A DNA stretch of 64,000 bases from Bradyrhizobium sp. JYMT SZCCT0428 (GCF_018131075.1 NZ_JAFCLS010000005.1:186001-250000), one strand, 5' to 3'. Shown: positions 18,759 to 27,563, numbered from the stretch's first letter. Numbers and translations are program-made. The notes: generated by a model not told the origin, from the sequence alone.

Positions 18759-19040
18759 TCAGTAGCCATGAGAGTTGGGGTGCTGAGTAGCCGGCAAGCC
18801 GTCGGCATCGTCGTCGCGAATGGTCTTGCCGTAGCATTCCGCGTCAAGACCGGAAGCGGATGCGAGGCATTGCGAATAGCTCGTAAAGCTGCAATCAGTC
18901 CCGCCCTCATCATATGACAGGCACTAGTGACCTGGCGGAACGACCGGCCCAGCCTCCGCCACCGATCCAGTGACTGGCGCCAATACCAGTGTCGAAAATG
19001 CGATTGTCGAGGCGATCGCAATGCTCCGAATAGTTTTCAT
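18759..19040 (-). pseudogene. DUF3551-type secreted protein interrupted by an amber codon
   Basis: Minus-strand frame from ATG 19040 to TGA 18759, 93 sense or stop codons without a frameshift. It opens with a signal peptide (MKTIRSIAIASTIAFSTLVL, then an Ala-rich cleavage region). After PPGH comes TAG at 18924-18926 (codon 39), where relatives have a Trp (WC). The frame then continues with the cysteine-bearing core typical of DUF3551 (CLSYDEGGTDCSFTSYSQC) and ends at HGY. A single TGG to TAG change explains it. Relatives are small secreted Cys-containing proteins of unknown role that are common in Bradyrhizobium. The gene is inactivated unless an amber suppressor exists. The gap 18699-19319 holds nothing else convincing. 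Confidence 0.65.
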
Positions 19041-19319
19041 GAGTCTTGTCCATTTTGTCTTGTGGCAATCCTAATGTGGAGCGCGGCAGCGGCGAAATCG
19101 ATTATAAAAAAATTCATTCTCCCGTTTGCCATCGCCGCGAAGTCTTGAACGATTTTGCTATCGTCGTGTAATCAGAGTCAGAAGTCATAGCGCTCATGTC
19201 TCACGACGCGTTGAATGATCGTGAGCAAGTGTGCCGTTTAAAAACCATCACAGCTATCCACATCTGAATAGTGGAAGCCAAATGTCGTTGGCTTCTTTCA
19301 CACGCAATGGAGAAGTTGA

Positions 19320-19559
19320 ATGACCACGATCAAGCTCTTGTCTGCTGGAATGATTGCTGCCGCCATGCTCGCAACACCTGTCATGGCTCGCGACCATCAT
19401 ATGGCCAGACAGCATGCTACAGAGAACGTCAACGCGAGCGACCTTGCGACCGCTCGGTATGTTGATGGCCAAGTCTGCATCCCGGCGCCGCGCGTCGGCG
19501 CATTCGCTACGGCACCCTGGACCGGTGACAATATCCCCTGCGAACCCGGGCCGTACTGA
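19320..19559 (+). CDS. small secreted protein of unknown function
   Basis: 79 aa starting at ATG 19320 behind GGAGAAG. The signal peptide is clear (MTTIKLLSAGMIAAAMLATP, cleavage near VMA/RDH). The mature part of about 55 aa has two Cys residues (VCIPAPR and PCEPGPY), a likely disulfide. Not recognised beyond being a small exported protein; first of four such genes in 1.6 kb. Confidence 0.65.
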   Translation: MTTIKLLSAGMIAAAMLATPVMARDHHMARQHATENVNASDLATARYVDGQVCIPAPRVGAFATAPWTGDNIPCEPGPY

Positions 19560-19574
19560 GTCGAAATGCGGCGA

Positions 19575-19607
19575 GCGCCAGGGCAGATCTTCGGGCCGCC
19601 CTGGCGC
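19575..19607 (+). terminator. hairpin after the 79-aa secreted-protein gene
   Basis: A perfect 10-bp inverted repeat (GCGCCAGGGC / GCCCTGGCGC) around a 13-base loop begins 15 bases after the stop codon. There is no T tract. It is probably a transcript 3'-end structure. The stretch from here to 19916 has no other supported feature. Confidence 0.4.
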
Positions 19608-19916
19608 CCGGATGCGATCGTACGGTGCAGCCGCGTTCCCAGGCGCCGACAACATTGCTCTTGAGCGTGTATTTGCTGCGCCAAGCGGACGGTCACCCAC
19701 AACGAATGGTAACGTTTCGACACTGAATGTCGTCTGCGCAGTACCTGACGCCTTGCGGATGAACCTTGCTGTCGATCACGGCAATCGGCGAAGCCAAGAA
19801 TGAATTCGTATTTAATGGGCGTATGAGATTATCCGGCCTATCCTCTCCATAGCCACTTAATGCGCAGCAGAGCTGCTTGCGATCATTGGCCCAGCGCGCA
19901 ACTCAGGGAGTGATCA

Positions 19917-20180
19917 ATGTCGTTACGTCTTCCAGCCATGACGGCGGTGGTTTGCACTGTCGTCATCTCCAGCCCAGTTGGATATGCCCGGCCGCTGGCA
20001 AATGCGCTAGCTCCGATGCCCCAAGCACCGATAGGTCATCTGCAACCGCGCGCGCGTCAGTTTTCGCCGGGTTCTGTCCCCGAGCAGATCGAGCAACAGA
20101 AGATGTCGGCGTTCGATGCCGAGCAACGCAAACTCGACGAGCAACTCGACAAGAGCCTGAACATCTGTCGATGCCAATAA
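19917..20180 (+). CDS. small secreted protein, Gln/Glu-rich tail
   Basis: 87 aa from ATG 19917 with GGGAG nine bases upstream. The hydrophobic N-terminus looks like a signal peptide (AVVCTVVISSPVGYA). The mature part has a Pro-rich section and then a short amphipathic, possibly helical tail (FDAEQRKLDEQLDKSLNIC), ending CRCQ. Family not recognised. It sits in the run of small exported genes, separate from its neighbours by 50-300 bases. Confidence 0.55.
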   Translation: MSLRLPAMTAVVCTVVISSPVGYARPLANALAPMPQAPIGHLQPRARQFSPGSVPEQIEQQKMSAFDAEQRKLDEQLDKSLNICRCQ

Positions 20181-20244
20181 GGATCAAAATCTGGGGGAGG
20201 GCGCCAGCGCGAATTCTCGCGCAGAATAGAAAATGGAGAACACC

Positions 20245-20535
20245 ATGACCAGAATCAAAGCGCTCGTCGCGGTAGCTCTGCTATCGACCGTTTCGATAAC
20301 CCCGGCACTTGCGCAAGCCGCAATCTCAGAACCCGGAGCGTTTCAGGCGATGTTCCCGAATCGGGATGTGCTCAATGGAGGTGCGTTAACTCCTGCTGGC
20401 AGAATGGGACTGGAGCTACCTGGCGGGGCCGTCAACGCTTATGCAGCAAGCAATGCTTATGCGAGAATGGAGCGCGGAGGTCCAGGCGTGGCCGATCGTG
20501 GAAAATCGTCACCTTGGATAGCGCCCCGGCAATAA
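20245..20535 (+). CDS. small secreted protein of unknown function
   Basis: 96 aa. ATG 20245 is chosen over 20233 because GGAGAACACC directly precedes it. Signal peptide MTRIKALVAVALLSTVSITP with ALA-Q cleavage. The mature part (PGAFQAMFPNRDVLNGGALT) resembles short exported proteins that I recall as common in Bradyrhizobium, with no assigned role. No Cys. Likely real because of signal peptide, Shine-Dalgarno and codon use. Confidence 0.65.
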   Translation: MTRIKALVAVALLSTVSITPALAQAAISEPGAFQAMFPNRDVLNGGALTPAGRMGLELPGGAVNAYAASNAYARMERGGPGVADRGKSSPWIAPRQ

Positions 20536-20693
20536 GCCCCGCGTGACGCCAGGCGCGCCGTGCACTCGGTTTGAAGCCATAGAGCCGGGATCGTCTTTGG
20601 CAGCCACGATCGCCCCCGATTTGAGCAACCGACCGGCCGCGATGTCGCCCGCGCGCTACGTGAGAGCGGCGCTGATAAATTGGAGAAAATGTA

Positions 20694-20936
20694 ATGCGTC
20701 CTGTCTTGGCATTATGCCTTTTTATTGCTCTCAGTGGTTCTGCGAACGCCGCCGCAAGAGGGCACCATGTCAAACCGCGACATGTCGCCGTTCGTCCCAG
20801 CCAGGCTGTGATCCCGGGTCCCACCACGCCGAATGGGGTGCGCATTTATCGCGACGACTCCGTTCCGGGTGGTCTGCGGACCGACCACGACGACCCTCCT
20901 GCCTATGATGACCCGTCCAAGCTTGGCAGTGGCTGA
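20694..20936 (+). CDS. small secreted protein of unknown function
   Basis: 80 aa from ATG 20694 behind GGAGAAAATGTA. Short signal peptide (MRPVLALCLFIALSGSANA). The mature segment is His/Arg-rich at first (RGHHVKPRHVAVRP), then contains PNGVRIYRDDSVPGG and an acidic, Pro-rich end. No family was recognised beyond its resemblance to other rhizobial small exported proteins. The 276 bases that follow hold nothing convincing. Confidence 0.6.
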   Translation: MRPVLALCLFIALSGSANAAARGHHVKPRHVAVRPSQAVIPGPTTPNGVRIYRDDSVPGGLRTDHDDPPAYDDPSKLGSG

Positions 20937-21212
20937 CAGAATAGAATTATATCTGTTGTTGAACGGCCGCTTCTTGCGCAAGATACCAGTCACAACTGTG
21001 GATCGGACCCATCGGCATGATCGCTCATCGAAACAGCCTTGCGGGTATTGAGGAGGCTGAACTAGATATACTCGAGCGAGCATGCTTGCGCGCCGCGGAC
21101 AGCTCGGAATGGGCCATCTGAGGGACTTCGGGAAATTGGGCATCCATCCTTGCCGCGCGCGGGCTGGAGGTTGATCGCGTTACACCGATCATTCGTGAGT
21201 CAGGAGAACGGA

Positions 21213-21518
21213 GTGTTGACCATCACCGCGATTATCCGGGTCAAGAGGGGGCACGAGACAGCCATGCGCGAAGCGCTACTCGAAGTCGTCAAGAGCGTTC
21301 GTGCAAACGAACCGGAAACCGTTGGCTACTACATATCGCAGGACGCGACGGATTCGTGCGTGTTCACGACATACGAGCGCTATCTGGACCGTGCGGCGAT
21401 GGATCGACACAACAATTCCGAGGCCGTCGCCCGCTTCTTCGGCATCGCCAAACCCATGATCGACGGCGAGGTGACGCTGGTGACCGGTACGGAACTTTCC
21501 GCGAAGTCCAACGACTAG
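21213..21518 (+). CDS. ABM-fold (antibiotic biosynthesis monooxygenase-like) protein
   Basis: 101 aa. GTG 21213 is the likely start: AGGAG lies six bases before it and the domain begins immediately (LTITAIIRVKRGHETAMREAL). The dimeric alpha/beta barrel ABM domain is supported by YYISQDATDSCVFTTYERY and AMDRHNNSEAVARFF, as in YgiN-type quinol monooxygenases. It may act on a small quinone or aldehyde; the substrate cannot be told. Its stop is 12 bases from the end of the convergent amiR-like gene. Confidence 0.75.
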   Translation: MLTITAIIRVKRGHETAMREALLEVVKSVRANEPETVGYYISQDATDSCVFTTYERYLDRAAMDRHNNSEAVARFFGIAKPMIDGEVTLVTGTELSAKSND

Positions 21519-21530
21519 CTGATGATGACG

Positions 21531-22118
21531 CTATCCGGTCGCGCGGGGTAAGCTCCCGCTTGCCGCGATCTCGGCCGACATCTGCTCGATTGTCTTGCGC
21601 TGCTCCATGGCGGCTCGCCGGATCAGCGCAAAAGCGGCGGGTTCGGCGACGGCGTGCGAATGCATCACCTGGAGGACGGCAGCCAGCACGACCCTTCGCG
21701 AGCGAAGGCGCTCCTCCAGTTTGATGACTTGTTGCTTCAACTCGTTGGTGCGTTCGGTTCGCTCGAACGCCATGACGAGCGCCGCGTAAATGCCCGCCGA
21801 ACGCAGCGGTTTGACGAGAAACGACGCGGGATCAAGCTCCAATACCAGCTTCAGCCGGCTTGGTGTTTCAGTGCCGAGCAGGGCGATGACGGGGCATCGT
21901 CCAGGCAAAACCCGGTGCGCGGGCGAGGCGAGTGGCAGGAATTCATCGTCGATCAACGCCACGTCTGGATGACATTCGAGGGCGTCACCCGGCTCCCATA
22001 TGAAGATATCGATTCCCAGGCGTTCGAACTGCCGCCTGACGATCGACAGATCGCGCTCATCCTTGATGGCGACGAGGGCTCTGCGTCCGCGGAGGGAAAA
22101 TGAGGACGGTTTGCTCAT
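21531..22118 (-). CDS. amiR: AmiR/NasT-type ANTAR antitermination regulator
   Basis: 195 aa. An N-terminal pseudo-receiver (residues about 10-125) without the normal acidic phosphorylation pocket, as in AmiR, is followed by a coiled coil (ELKQQVIKLEERLRSRRVVL) and a C-terminal ANTAR RNA-binding domain (about 135-185). In Pseudomonas, AmiR binds the leader transcript of an amidase operon and is held inactive by the amide sensor AmiC. Here the start overlaps the upstream sensor remnant by 4 bases (ATGA), which is the AmiC-AmiR gene order. The amidase operon lies immediately beyond on the opposite strand. With the sensor truncated, control of AmiR may be lost or altered. Confidence 0.82.
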   Translation of the reverse strand: MSKPSSFSLRGRRALVAIKDERDLSIVRRQFERLGIDIFIWEPGDALECHPDVALIDDEFLPLASPAHRVLPGRCPVIALLGTETPSRLKLVLELDPASFLVKPLRSAGIYAALVMAFERTERTNELKQQVIKLEERLRSRRVVLAAVLQVMHSHAVAEPAAFALIRRAAMEQRKTIEQMSAEIAASGSLPRATG

Positions 22119-22510
22119 TTCACAACCCGTAAGTGGGGCGCGCTTGATGATCCGTTTCTTGACGTTTCGCGCGCAGGTCCGGCGGCGACGTCGAGCTGCG
22201 TCAGGTAGGGATCCGGCTTAACGGGCGCATCCGCTTCCCAGAAGAGATCAAACTGTCCGTGCGCGTTGGAGACGGCCAGGCGTGGCGTAAGAACGCAATG
22301 GTTGTTGTCACCGTCGATCCAAACCGGCCCTTGCGGTGAGTTGTAGCGATAGCCAGCCGCCGCACGCCGCACCTCACCAATACTGGAGGTGCCTGCCCGG
22401 CGGAGCGCGCGCGCCAAAAGATAGACAGCGACATAGGCGGATTGCCCGTCGACGGAGGGGCTGCTGGCTTCACCGTAGCGCGCCTTCCAACGCCTTGAGG
22501 AAGTTATCAT
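22115..22510 (-). pseudogene. amiC: AmiC-like amide sensor, C-terminal fragment only
   Basis: 131 codons matching the last third of the AmiC / amide-binding periplasmic-binding fold: WKARYGE, GQSAYVAVYLLARA, NSPQGPVWIDGDNNH and PVKPDPYL, which line up with the end of Pseudomonas AmiC. A full AmiC is about 385 aa, so some 250 residues are missing. Just upstream a different frame reads DDNFLKA before a stop, suggesting a frameshift near 22490 as well as a deletion. It overlaps amiR by ATGA. A ligand-sensing protein is not expected from this fragment. Confidence 0.72.
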
Positions 22511-22885
22511 CGCCGATGCCGGTGCCGGAAGTCTTGCTTATTTGCTGCGCATGAGGCCTGCGAAATTTGTGCATCCTCTCTCGTTGACAATGTACAGGGC
22601 AGGAACTTAGACTTTCTCCCACAGGGCTTCCTGTCGAACCTTGCTTGCTTCGATCGGGCCGATGACGTCCCGATCCCTGCTTTCGGTGCTCCGTTCGACC
22701 CAGGGTCCATGCGATAGATCATAGCCGCGGCATCAGAGCCATTCGTCACCTCATTCTGAGGGACGGGTGGCTTTTTTCTTTTGTCGCAAAGGAAGTTGGC
22801 GATGCATGCGCGTCGCCAAGCCGGTGACGCATGCGCGGTAACCGGGCCGTGGATGTGCGGACAGGACGAGTGGGGACGACAGGCC
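22511..22885. other. divergent promoter/leader region of the amidase operon
   Basis: 375 bases between the sensor remnant and the amidase start. No intact gene. If AmiR still acts by antitermination, the leader with its ANTAR target (paired hairpins with hexaloops) should be here, but I could not identify the dual-hairpin motif by eye. Confidence 0.4.
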
Positions 22886-24286
22886 ATGCCAGCGACAGAT
22901 CTTTGTTACCTCGGGTTGGTCGAGGTCGGGCAGCAGATACATGCGAAGAAGCTGTCGCCGGTTGAGGTGACGAGGGCGATGCTCGGCCGGATCGAGCGGC
23001 TCGATGGCAAGCTCAAAAGCTACGCTTATGTCATGGCTGATTCCGCGCTTGCGGAGGCGGCTGTTGCCGAAAAGGAAATCGCGGCCGGCAAGATCAAGGG
23101 GCCGCTGCACGGCGTGCCGGTCGCGATCAAGGATCTGTGTTGGGTCAAGGGTGCACCGGCCGCGCATGGCATGACCATCCATCGTGGCTTTCGTCCCGAC
23201 GAGGATGCCACGGTCGTCGCGCGCCTGAAGGATGCGGGCGCGGTCATCCTCGGCAAATTGCAGCAGACCGAAGGCGCCTACGCCGATCACCACCCAAAAA
23301 TCGATCCGCCGAAGAATCCGTGGAACGCGGAATTGTGGACAGGCGCATCCTCGAGCGGTTCAGGCTCGGCGACGGCGGCCGGTCTCTGCTTCGGATCCCT
23401 TGGAACCGACACCGGTGGATCGATCAGGTTTCCTTCGGCGGCCAACGGTATCACGGGGCTGAAGCCGTCCTGGGGGCGGGTCAGCCGCTACGGAGCATTC
23501 GAACTGGCGGCAACGCTGGATCATATCGGACCGATGGCACGCAATGCGGTCGATTGCGGTGCAATGCTGGGTGTGATCGCAGGCCAGGATGCCAAGGATA
23601 CCACGGCAGTGCCATTGCCCGTGCCGGACTATCTCGCAGGCCTGCCGGGTCATCTGCGGGGAGTTACGATCGGCGTCGATCGGCGCTGGACCAGCGAAGG
23701 CACCGATGAGGCCGCCAGTAAGGTCTTGAGCGAGGGCCTGCGGGTTGCGGCAGACCTTGGTGCGAAAATCACCGAGGTCACCTTCCCGGACCCCAAGGCC
23801 GTCATCGATGACTGGTTTCCTCTTTGCGGCATCGAGGCCGCGGTGGCGCACGAGGCGACCTATCCGTCGCGCAAGGAAGAGTATGGCCCCGGACTTGCGG
23901 GACTGCTCGACCTCGGCCTTGCGCAATCTGGCGCCGATTATCAAAAGATCGTGCTGCGACGGGAAGCGTTTCGCGGCGCGGTACGGATGCTGTTCGAGAC
24001 GATCGATTTCATCGCGGTACCGGCCCAGGCTTTCGCCGCTCCCACGCTCGCCAAGATGGCCGCGCTCGGCGAAGACGCGTCGCTGATTGCCGGATTGCTG
24101 CGCTTTACCTGTCCGTTCGACATGACCGGAAGCCCGACCATTACGCTTCCGGGTGGCTTCGCTCCCGGCGGCGGACCGGTCGCGTTCCAGTTTGTCGGCC
24201 GCCACTTCGATGAAGCGGGTCTCGTCCGTGCCGGCGACGCGTTCCAGCGCGTCACCGATTGGCACACACGCCATCCCGCCCTCTGA
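22886..24286 (+). CDS. amidase (amidase signature family)
   Basis: 466 aa hydrolase converting amides to carboxylate and ammonia. ATG 22886 is preferred because the conserved N-terminal helix starts there (LCYLGLVEVGQQIHAKKLSP). The Ser-cisSer-Lys triad is present: Lys in PVAIKDLCW, cis-Ser in ASSSGSGSATAAG, and nucleophile Ser in GTDTGGSIRFPSA. Length is usual. It leads an operon with formamidase and ABC transporter genes. A close paralogue lies at the far end of the same gene set (30916-32319). The physiological substrate could be a small aliphatic amide or an N-carbamoyl compound; sequence alone does not decide. Confidence 0.9.
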   Translation: MPATDLCYLGLVEVGQQIHAKKLSPVEVTRAMLGRIERLDGKLKSYAYVMADSALAEAAVAEKEIAAGKIKGPLHGVPVAIKDLCWVKGAPAAHGMTIHRGFRPDEDATVVARLKDAGAVILGKLQQTEGAYADHHPKIDPPKNPWNAELWTGASSSGSGSATAAGLCFGSLGTDTGGSIRFPSAANGITGLKPSWGRVSRYGAFELAATLDHIGPMARNAVDCGAMLGVIAGQDAKDTTAVPLPVPDYLAGLPGHLRGVTIGVDRRWTSEGTDEAASKVLSEGLRVAADLGAKITEVTFPDPKAVIDDWFPLCGIEAAVAHEATYPSRKEEYGPGLAGLLDLGLAQSGADYQKIVLRREAFRGAVRMLFETIDFIAVPAQAFAAPTLAKMAALGEDASLIAGLLRFTCPFDMTGSPTITLPGGFAPGGGPVAFQFVGRHFDEAGLVRAGDAFQRVTDWHTRHPAL

Positions 24287-24303
24287 TCAAAGGAACCGTT
24301 TGC

Positions 24304-25302
24304 ATGACAGCAGAAGATTGGTTGACGAGTTCCATCATGGCCAAGCGAGCCGTCGCCAAGGGCGTGGCCGGCGCACGGCATAGCCTGACGATCGAGCAGC
24401 AGGGAAGCTTTCACTACGTCTATGGGCCCTACGCGAAGCCGACCTTGTCGATCGATCCCGGAGCGGTCGTTGTGGTCGAAACCGAAGACGCTTTCGGCGG
24501 CGCACTCACCAGCGAAAGCGACAGTCCCACGGCAAAGCTGAACTTTCCGTACCTCAATCCGCAATGCGGTCCGATTGCGGTCAAGGGCGCAAAAAAGGGC
24601 GATTGCCTCGCGGTTTATATCCGTGACGTCGAGACGCGCGGCGAACAGCCGGCCGGAACGACCTGCATCATCCCCGAGTTCGGCGGGCTGGTCGGGACCA
24701 GTTCCACGGCGATGCTGAACCCGCCGCTGCCCGAACGTGTCCGGAAGCTGCATGTCGACAGGAACGGCGTGCGATGGAGCGACAAGATCACGCTGCCCTA
24801 CGAGCCGTTCATCGGCACGATCGGGGTGTCGCCCGAGATCGAGGCGATCTCCTCCCTGCAGCCGGACTATCACGGCGGCAACATGGACCTGCCCGATGTC
24901 GGGCCCGGGGCCGTTCTTTACCTGCCCGTGCATACCGAAGGCGGATTTCTTTACGTCGGTGACTGCCATGCCACGCAGGGTGACGGCGAACTCTCCGGTG
25001 TGGCGCTCGAGCAGCGCGCGACGGTCACGCTCCAGGTCGATCTAATCAAGAACTGGACTTTCGCCTGGCCGCGTCTGGAGACCCGCGACTTCATCATGAC
25101 GATCGGCAGCGCCCGGCCGCTCGAAGATGCGGCACGTATCGCCTATCGCGAACTCACGCGATGGATGAGCACGGATTACGGCTTCGATGAAATCGACGCG
25201 TACATGCTGCTCAGCCAGGCCGGGCGAATGCGGCTCGGCAACATGGTCGACCCGAAATACACGATGGGTGCATCAATCCTGAAAAATTATCTCAAGGCGT
25301 GA
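24304..25302 (+). CDS. fmdA: acetamidase/formamidase family protein
   Basis: 332 aa, FmdA/AmdA family, which hydrolyses formamide or acetamide to ammonia and the acid and is unrelated to the amidase-signature enzymes. ATG 24304 follows AAAGGAACCG and starts 17 bases after the amidase stop. Family motifs visible: a beta-rich N-terminus with VYGPYAKPTLSIDPG, FGGALTSE, HTEGGFLYVGDCHATQGDGE (metal or active-site region) and DFIMTIGSARPLEDA. Length is shorter than the 400-aa fungal-like enzymes but within the bacterial range. The downstream SBP is of the FmdD-like type, so import and hydrolysis are linked. Confidence 0.88.
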   Translation: MTAEDWLTSSIMAKRAVAKGVAGARHSLTIEQQGSFHYVYGPYAKPTLSIDPGAVVVVETEDAFGGALTSESDSPTAKLNFPYLNPQCGPIAVKGAKKGDCLAVYIRDVETRGEQPAGTTCIIPEFGGLVGTSSTAMLNPPLPERVRKLHVDRNGVRWSDKITLPYEPFIGTIGVSPEIEAISSLQPDYHGGNMDLPDVGPGAVLYLPVHTEGGFLYVGDCHATQGDGELSGVALEQRATVTLQVDLIKNWTFAWPRLETRDFIMTIGSARPLEDAARIAYRELTRWMSTDYGFDEIDAYMLLSQAGRMRLGNMVDPKYTMGASILKNYLKA

Positions 25303-25335
25303 ACTCCACCAGCTTCCAACGAAGGGGATATTTAA

Positions 25336-26574
25336 ATGAAGTCAGGACAACGGCTCAGAACGGCGCTTCTTGGTGCCATACTCGGGATGGCGGCATTCGG
25401 TGCCGTCCAGGCAGCGGAGCCCGCCTTGAAGGTCGGCCTGCTCGAAGACGTCTCCGGCGATCTCGCGTTCATGGGCATGCCGAAACTCCGCGGCTCGCAG
25501 CTTGCCGTCGAAGAAATCAACAAGAAGGGCGGCATTCTCGGACGGCAGATCGAACTCATCCATCTCGATCCGCAGGGCGACAACGCCCGCTATCAGGAAT
25601 TTGCGCGACGTCTGCTCAGCCGCGACAAGGTCGATGTGTTGATCGGAGGCATCACCTCCGCTTCGCGCGAAGCCATCCGGCCGATCATCGACCGGACGAC
25701 CACGCCGTACTTCTATACCAACCAGTATGAAGGCGGCGTGTGCGATGCCAGCATGGTCAGCATGGGGGCGGTGCCCGAGCAGCAGTTCTCTACGCTGATC
25801 CCCTGGATGGTGGATAAGTTCGGCAAGAAGGTCTACGTCATCGCCGCCGACTACAATTTCGGTCAGATTTCGGCGGAGTGGAACCGGAAGATCATGAAGG
25901 ATCTCGGCGGCGAGGTCGTCGGCGAAGAGTTCATTCCGCTCGGCGTTTCACAGTTCGCGCAGACGATCCAGAACATCCAGAAGGCAAAGCCGGACTGGAT
26001 CCTGACGATCAATGTCGGCGCCGCCCAGGACTCGTTCTTCGAACAGGCCGCCGCAGCCAAACTCAATTTGCCGATGGGATCGTCGATCAAGGTCATGCTC
26101 GGCTTCGAGCACAAGCGGTTCAAGCCGCCGGCGCTCAACAACATGCATGCGACCGCGAACTGGTTCGAGGAGATCGATACGCCTGAAGCCAACGATTTCA
26201 AAAAGCGCTGGCGCGCGAAGTTCGCCGACGAGCTCTACATCAACGACATGGGCTACAACGCCTACAATACCCTCTATATGTACAAAATGCTGGTCGAGAA
26301 GGCGAAGTCGATCAAGCTCGAGGACATGCGCAAGGTGATCGCGACGGGCGAGGCCTGCATCGAAGCGCCCGAAGGCCAGGTCTGCATCGACCCGAAGAGC
26401 CAGCACACGTCCCACCGCATGCGTTTGATTTCCGTTGGTCCCCAGCATGAGGTCAAGGTCGAGAAGGATTACGGAACGATCAAGCCGTATTGGCTCGGTG
26501 AGATCGGCTGCGACCTCACCAAGAAGAACGACAAGGACCAGTACACGCCCAGTCACCTTCCCAAGAAGTCGTGA
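25336..26574 (+). CDS. ABC transporter substrate-binding protein, amide/urea (FmdD/UrtA-like)
   Basis: 412 aa periplasmic protein of the Leu/Ile/Val-binding fold, in the amide/urea branch. Signal peptide at 1-27 (TALLGAILGMAAFGAVQA). Core motifs: KVGLLEDVSGDLAFMG, QLAVEEINKKGGILGRQIE, TPYFYTNQYEGGVCD (urea/amide-specific region), and AADYNFGQISAEWN. Two Cys pairs occur (CDASM; CIEAPEGQVCI). It would present a short amide to the permeases that follow. It shares its fold with the broken AmiC fragment. A stem-loop follows, before the permease gene. Confidence 0.88.
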   Translation: MKSGQRLRTALLGAILGMAAFGAVQAAEPALKVGLLEDVSGDLAFMGMPKLRGSQLAVEEINKKGGILGRQIELIHLDPQGDNARYQEFARRLLSRDKVDVLIGGITSASREAIRPIIDRTTTPYFYTNQYEGGVCDASMVSMGAVPEQQFSTLIPWMVDKFGKKVYVIAADYNFGQISAEWNRKIMKDLGGEVVGEEFIPLGVSQFAQTIQNIQKAKPDWILTINVGAAQDSFFEQAAAAKLNLPMGSSIKVMLGFEHKRFKPPALNNMHATANWFEEIDTPEANDFKKRWRAKFADELYINDMGYNAYNTLYMYKMLVEKAKSIKLEDMRKVIATGEACIEAPEGQVCIDPKSQHTSHRMRLISVGPQHEVKVEKDYGTIKPYWLGEIGCDLTKKNDKDQYTPSHLPKKS

Positions 26575-26581
26575 CACATTG

Positions 26582-26616
26582 ATGGGCACGAAACTTGCTC
26601 CTGCAATCGTGCCCAT
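26582..26616 (+). promoter_or_regulatory. intercistronic hairpin between binding-protein and permease genes
   Basis: A perfect 10-bp inverted repeat (ATGGGCACGA / TCGTGCCCAT) with a 15-base loop starts eight bases after the binding-protein stop. There is no T tract. In ABC operons such structures protect the 3' end of the binding-protein message and lower permease expression. That role is inferred from position. Confidence 0.6.
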
Positions 26617-26684
26617 TCGCGTCATGGCGTTGAATTGCATGGTTGCCGCAACGGTGCGGCGCCATGAAGGGGCAGGAGGACAGG

Positions 26685-27551
26685 ATGTCGGCTGAACTAT
26701 TCTCGGTCTTTTATCAGTTCGCCGACGTCTTCGCGTTTCTGATCCTCTCGGCGGCAGGCCTTGCCATCGTGTTCGGTATGATGGGCGTCATCAACATGGC
26801 GCACGGCGAATTCATCATGTGCGGCGCCTATGTGACGGTCGGACTGGTGAAGCTCGGCGTGCCGCTTCCGATTGCCCAGGCGCTTGCCGCGTTGACGGCC
26901 GGATTGATCGGCGTTGCCGTCGAATACCTCGTGGTGCGGCGTTTCTACAAGAGGCCGCTGGATTCCCTGCTCGCGACCTGGGGCCTCAGCCTGATCGTCA
27001 CGCAATCGATGCTGCTGATCGTCGGCTCGTCGATCACGGGGATCGGCACGCCGGAGGGCAGCTTCGCGATCGGCGGCTATACGTTCTCGACGTATCGCCT
27101 GGTGCTGTTTGCCTGCGCAGTCGCCGTGCTGCTCGGCCTCTATGTGACCTTCATGAAGACGCGTTTCGGCGTGCTGGCCCGGGCGACGATGCAGAACGCC
27201 GCGATGGCCAGGGCGCTCGGCGCGCGCACGGGACGCATCTATGCAATCAGTTTCGGCATCGGCGCGGGGCTTGCGGGTCTTTGTGGCGCGCTTTACGCGC
27301 CGACCATGACGTTGATCCCCACCATGGGGGCCACGTTTGTGGTGGAGAGCTTCGTCACTGTCGTCGTCGGCGGGGCGAATGTTCTGCTCGGAACGGCGCC
27401 GGCTGCGGTCTTCCTGGCTATCATTCGAATGGCCCTGAATGCGAGCTATGGGCAGATCATCGGCCAGATCGGCATGCTGTTTGCGGTCATCCTGATCATT
27501 CGCGTCCTGCCGGAAGGCATTTCCAGTGTGTTGGTCCGTCGCGGCCGCTAA
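26685..27551 (+). CDS. LIV-type ABC transporter permease (LivH/UrtB-like)
   Basis: 288 aa inner-membrane permease. ATG 26685 follows GGCAGGAGGACAGG, a strong Shine-Dalgarno. About eight hydrophobic segments; the N-terminal signature GMMGVINMAHGEFIM and the later LGARTGRIYAISFGIGAGLAGLCG are standard for LivH. Pairs with the next gene to form the channel of the amide importer. Confidence 0.9.
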   Translation: MSAELFSVFYQFADVFAFLILSAAGLAIVFGMMGVINMAHGEFIMCGAYVTVGLVKLGVPLPIAQALAALTAGLIGVAVEYLVVRRFYKRPLDSLLATWGLSLIVTQSMLLIVGSSITGIGTPEGSFAIGGYTFSTYRLVLFACAVAVLLGLYVTFMKTRFGVLARATMQNAAMARALGARTGRIYAISFGIGAGLAGLCGALYAPTMTLIPTMGATFVVESFVTVVVGGANVLLGTAPAAVFLAIIRMALNASYGQIIGQIGMLFAVILIIRVLPEGISSVLVRRGR

Positions 27552-27563
27552 GCGGGAGAATTG

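Noticed and set aside
22507..22887. 126-codon minus-strand frame upstream of the amidase
   Set aside because: No family or start signal; composition like an antisense frame, and it spans the expected leader.
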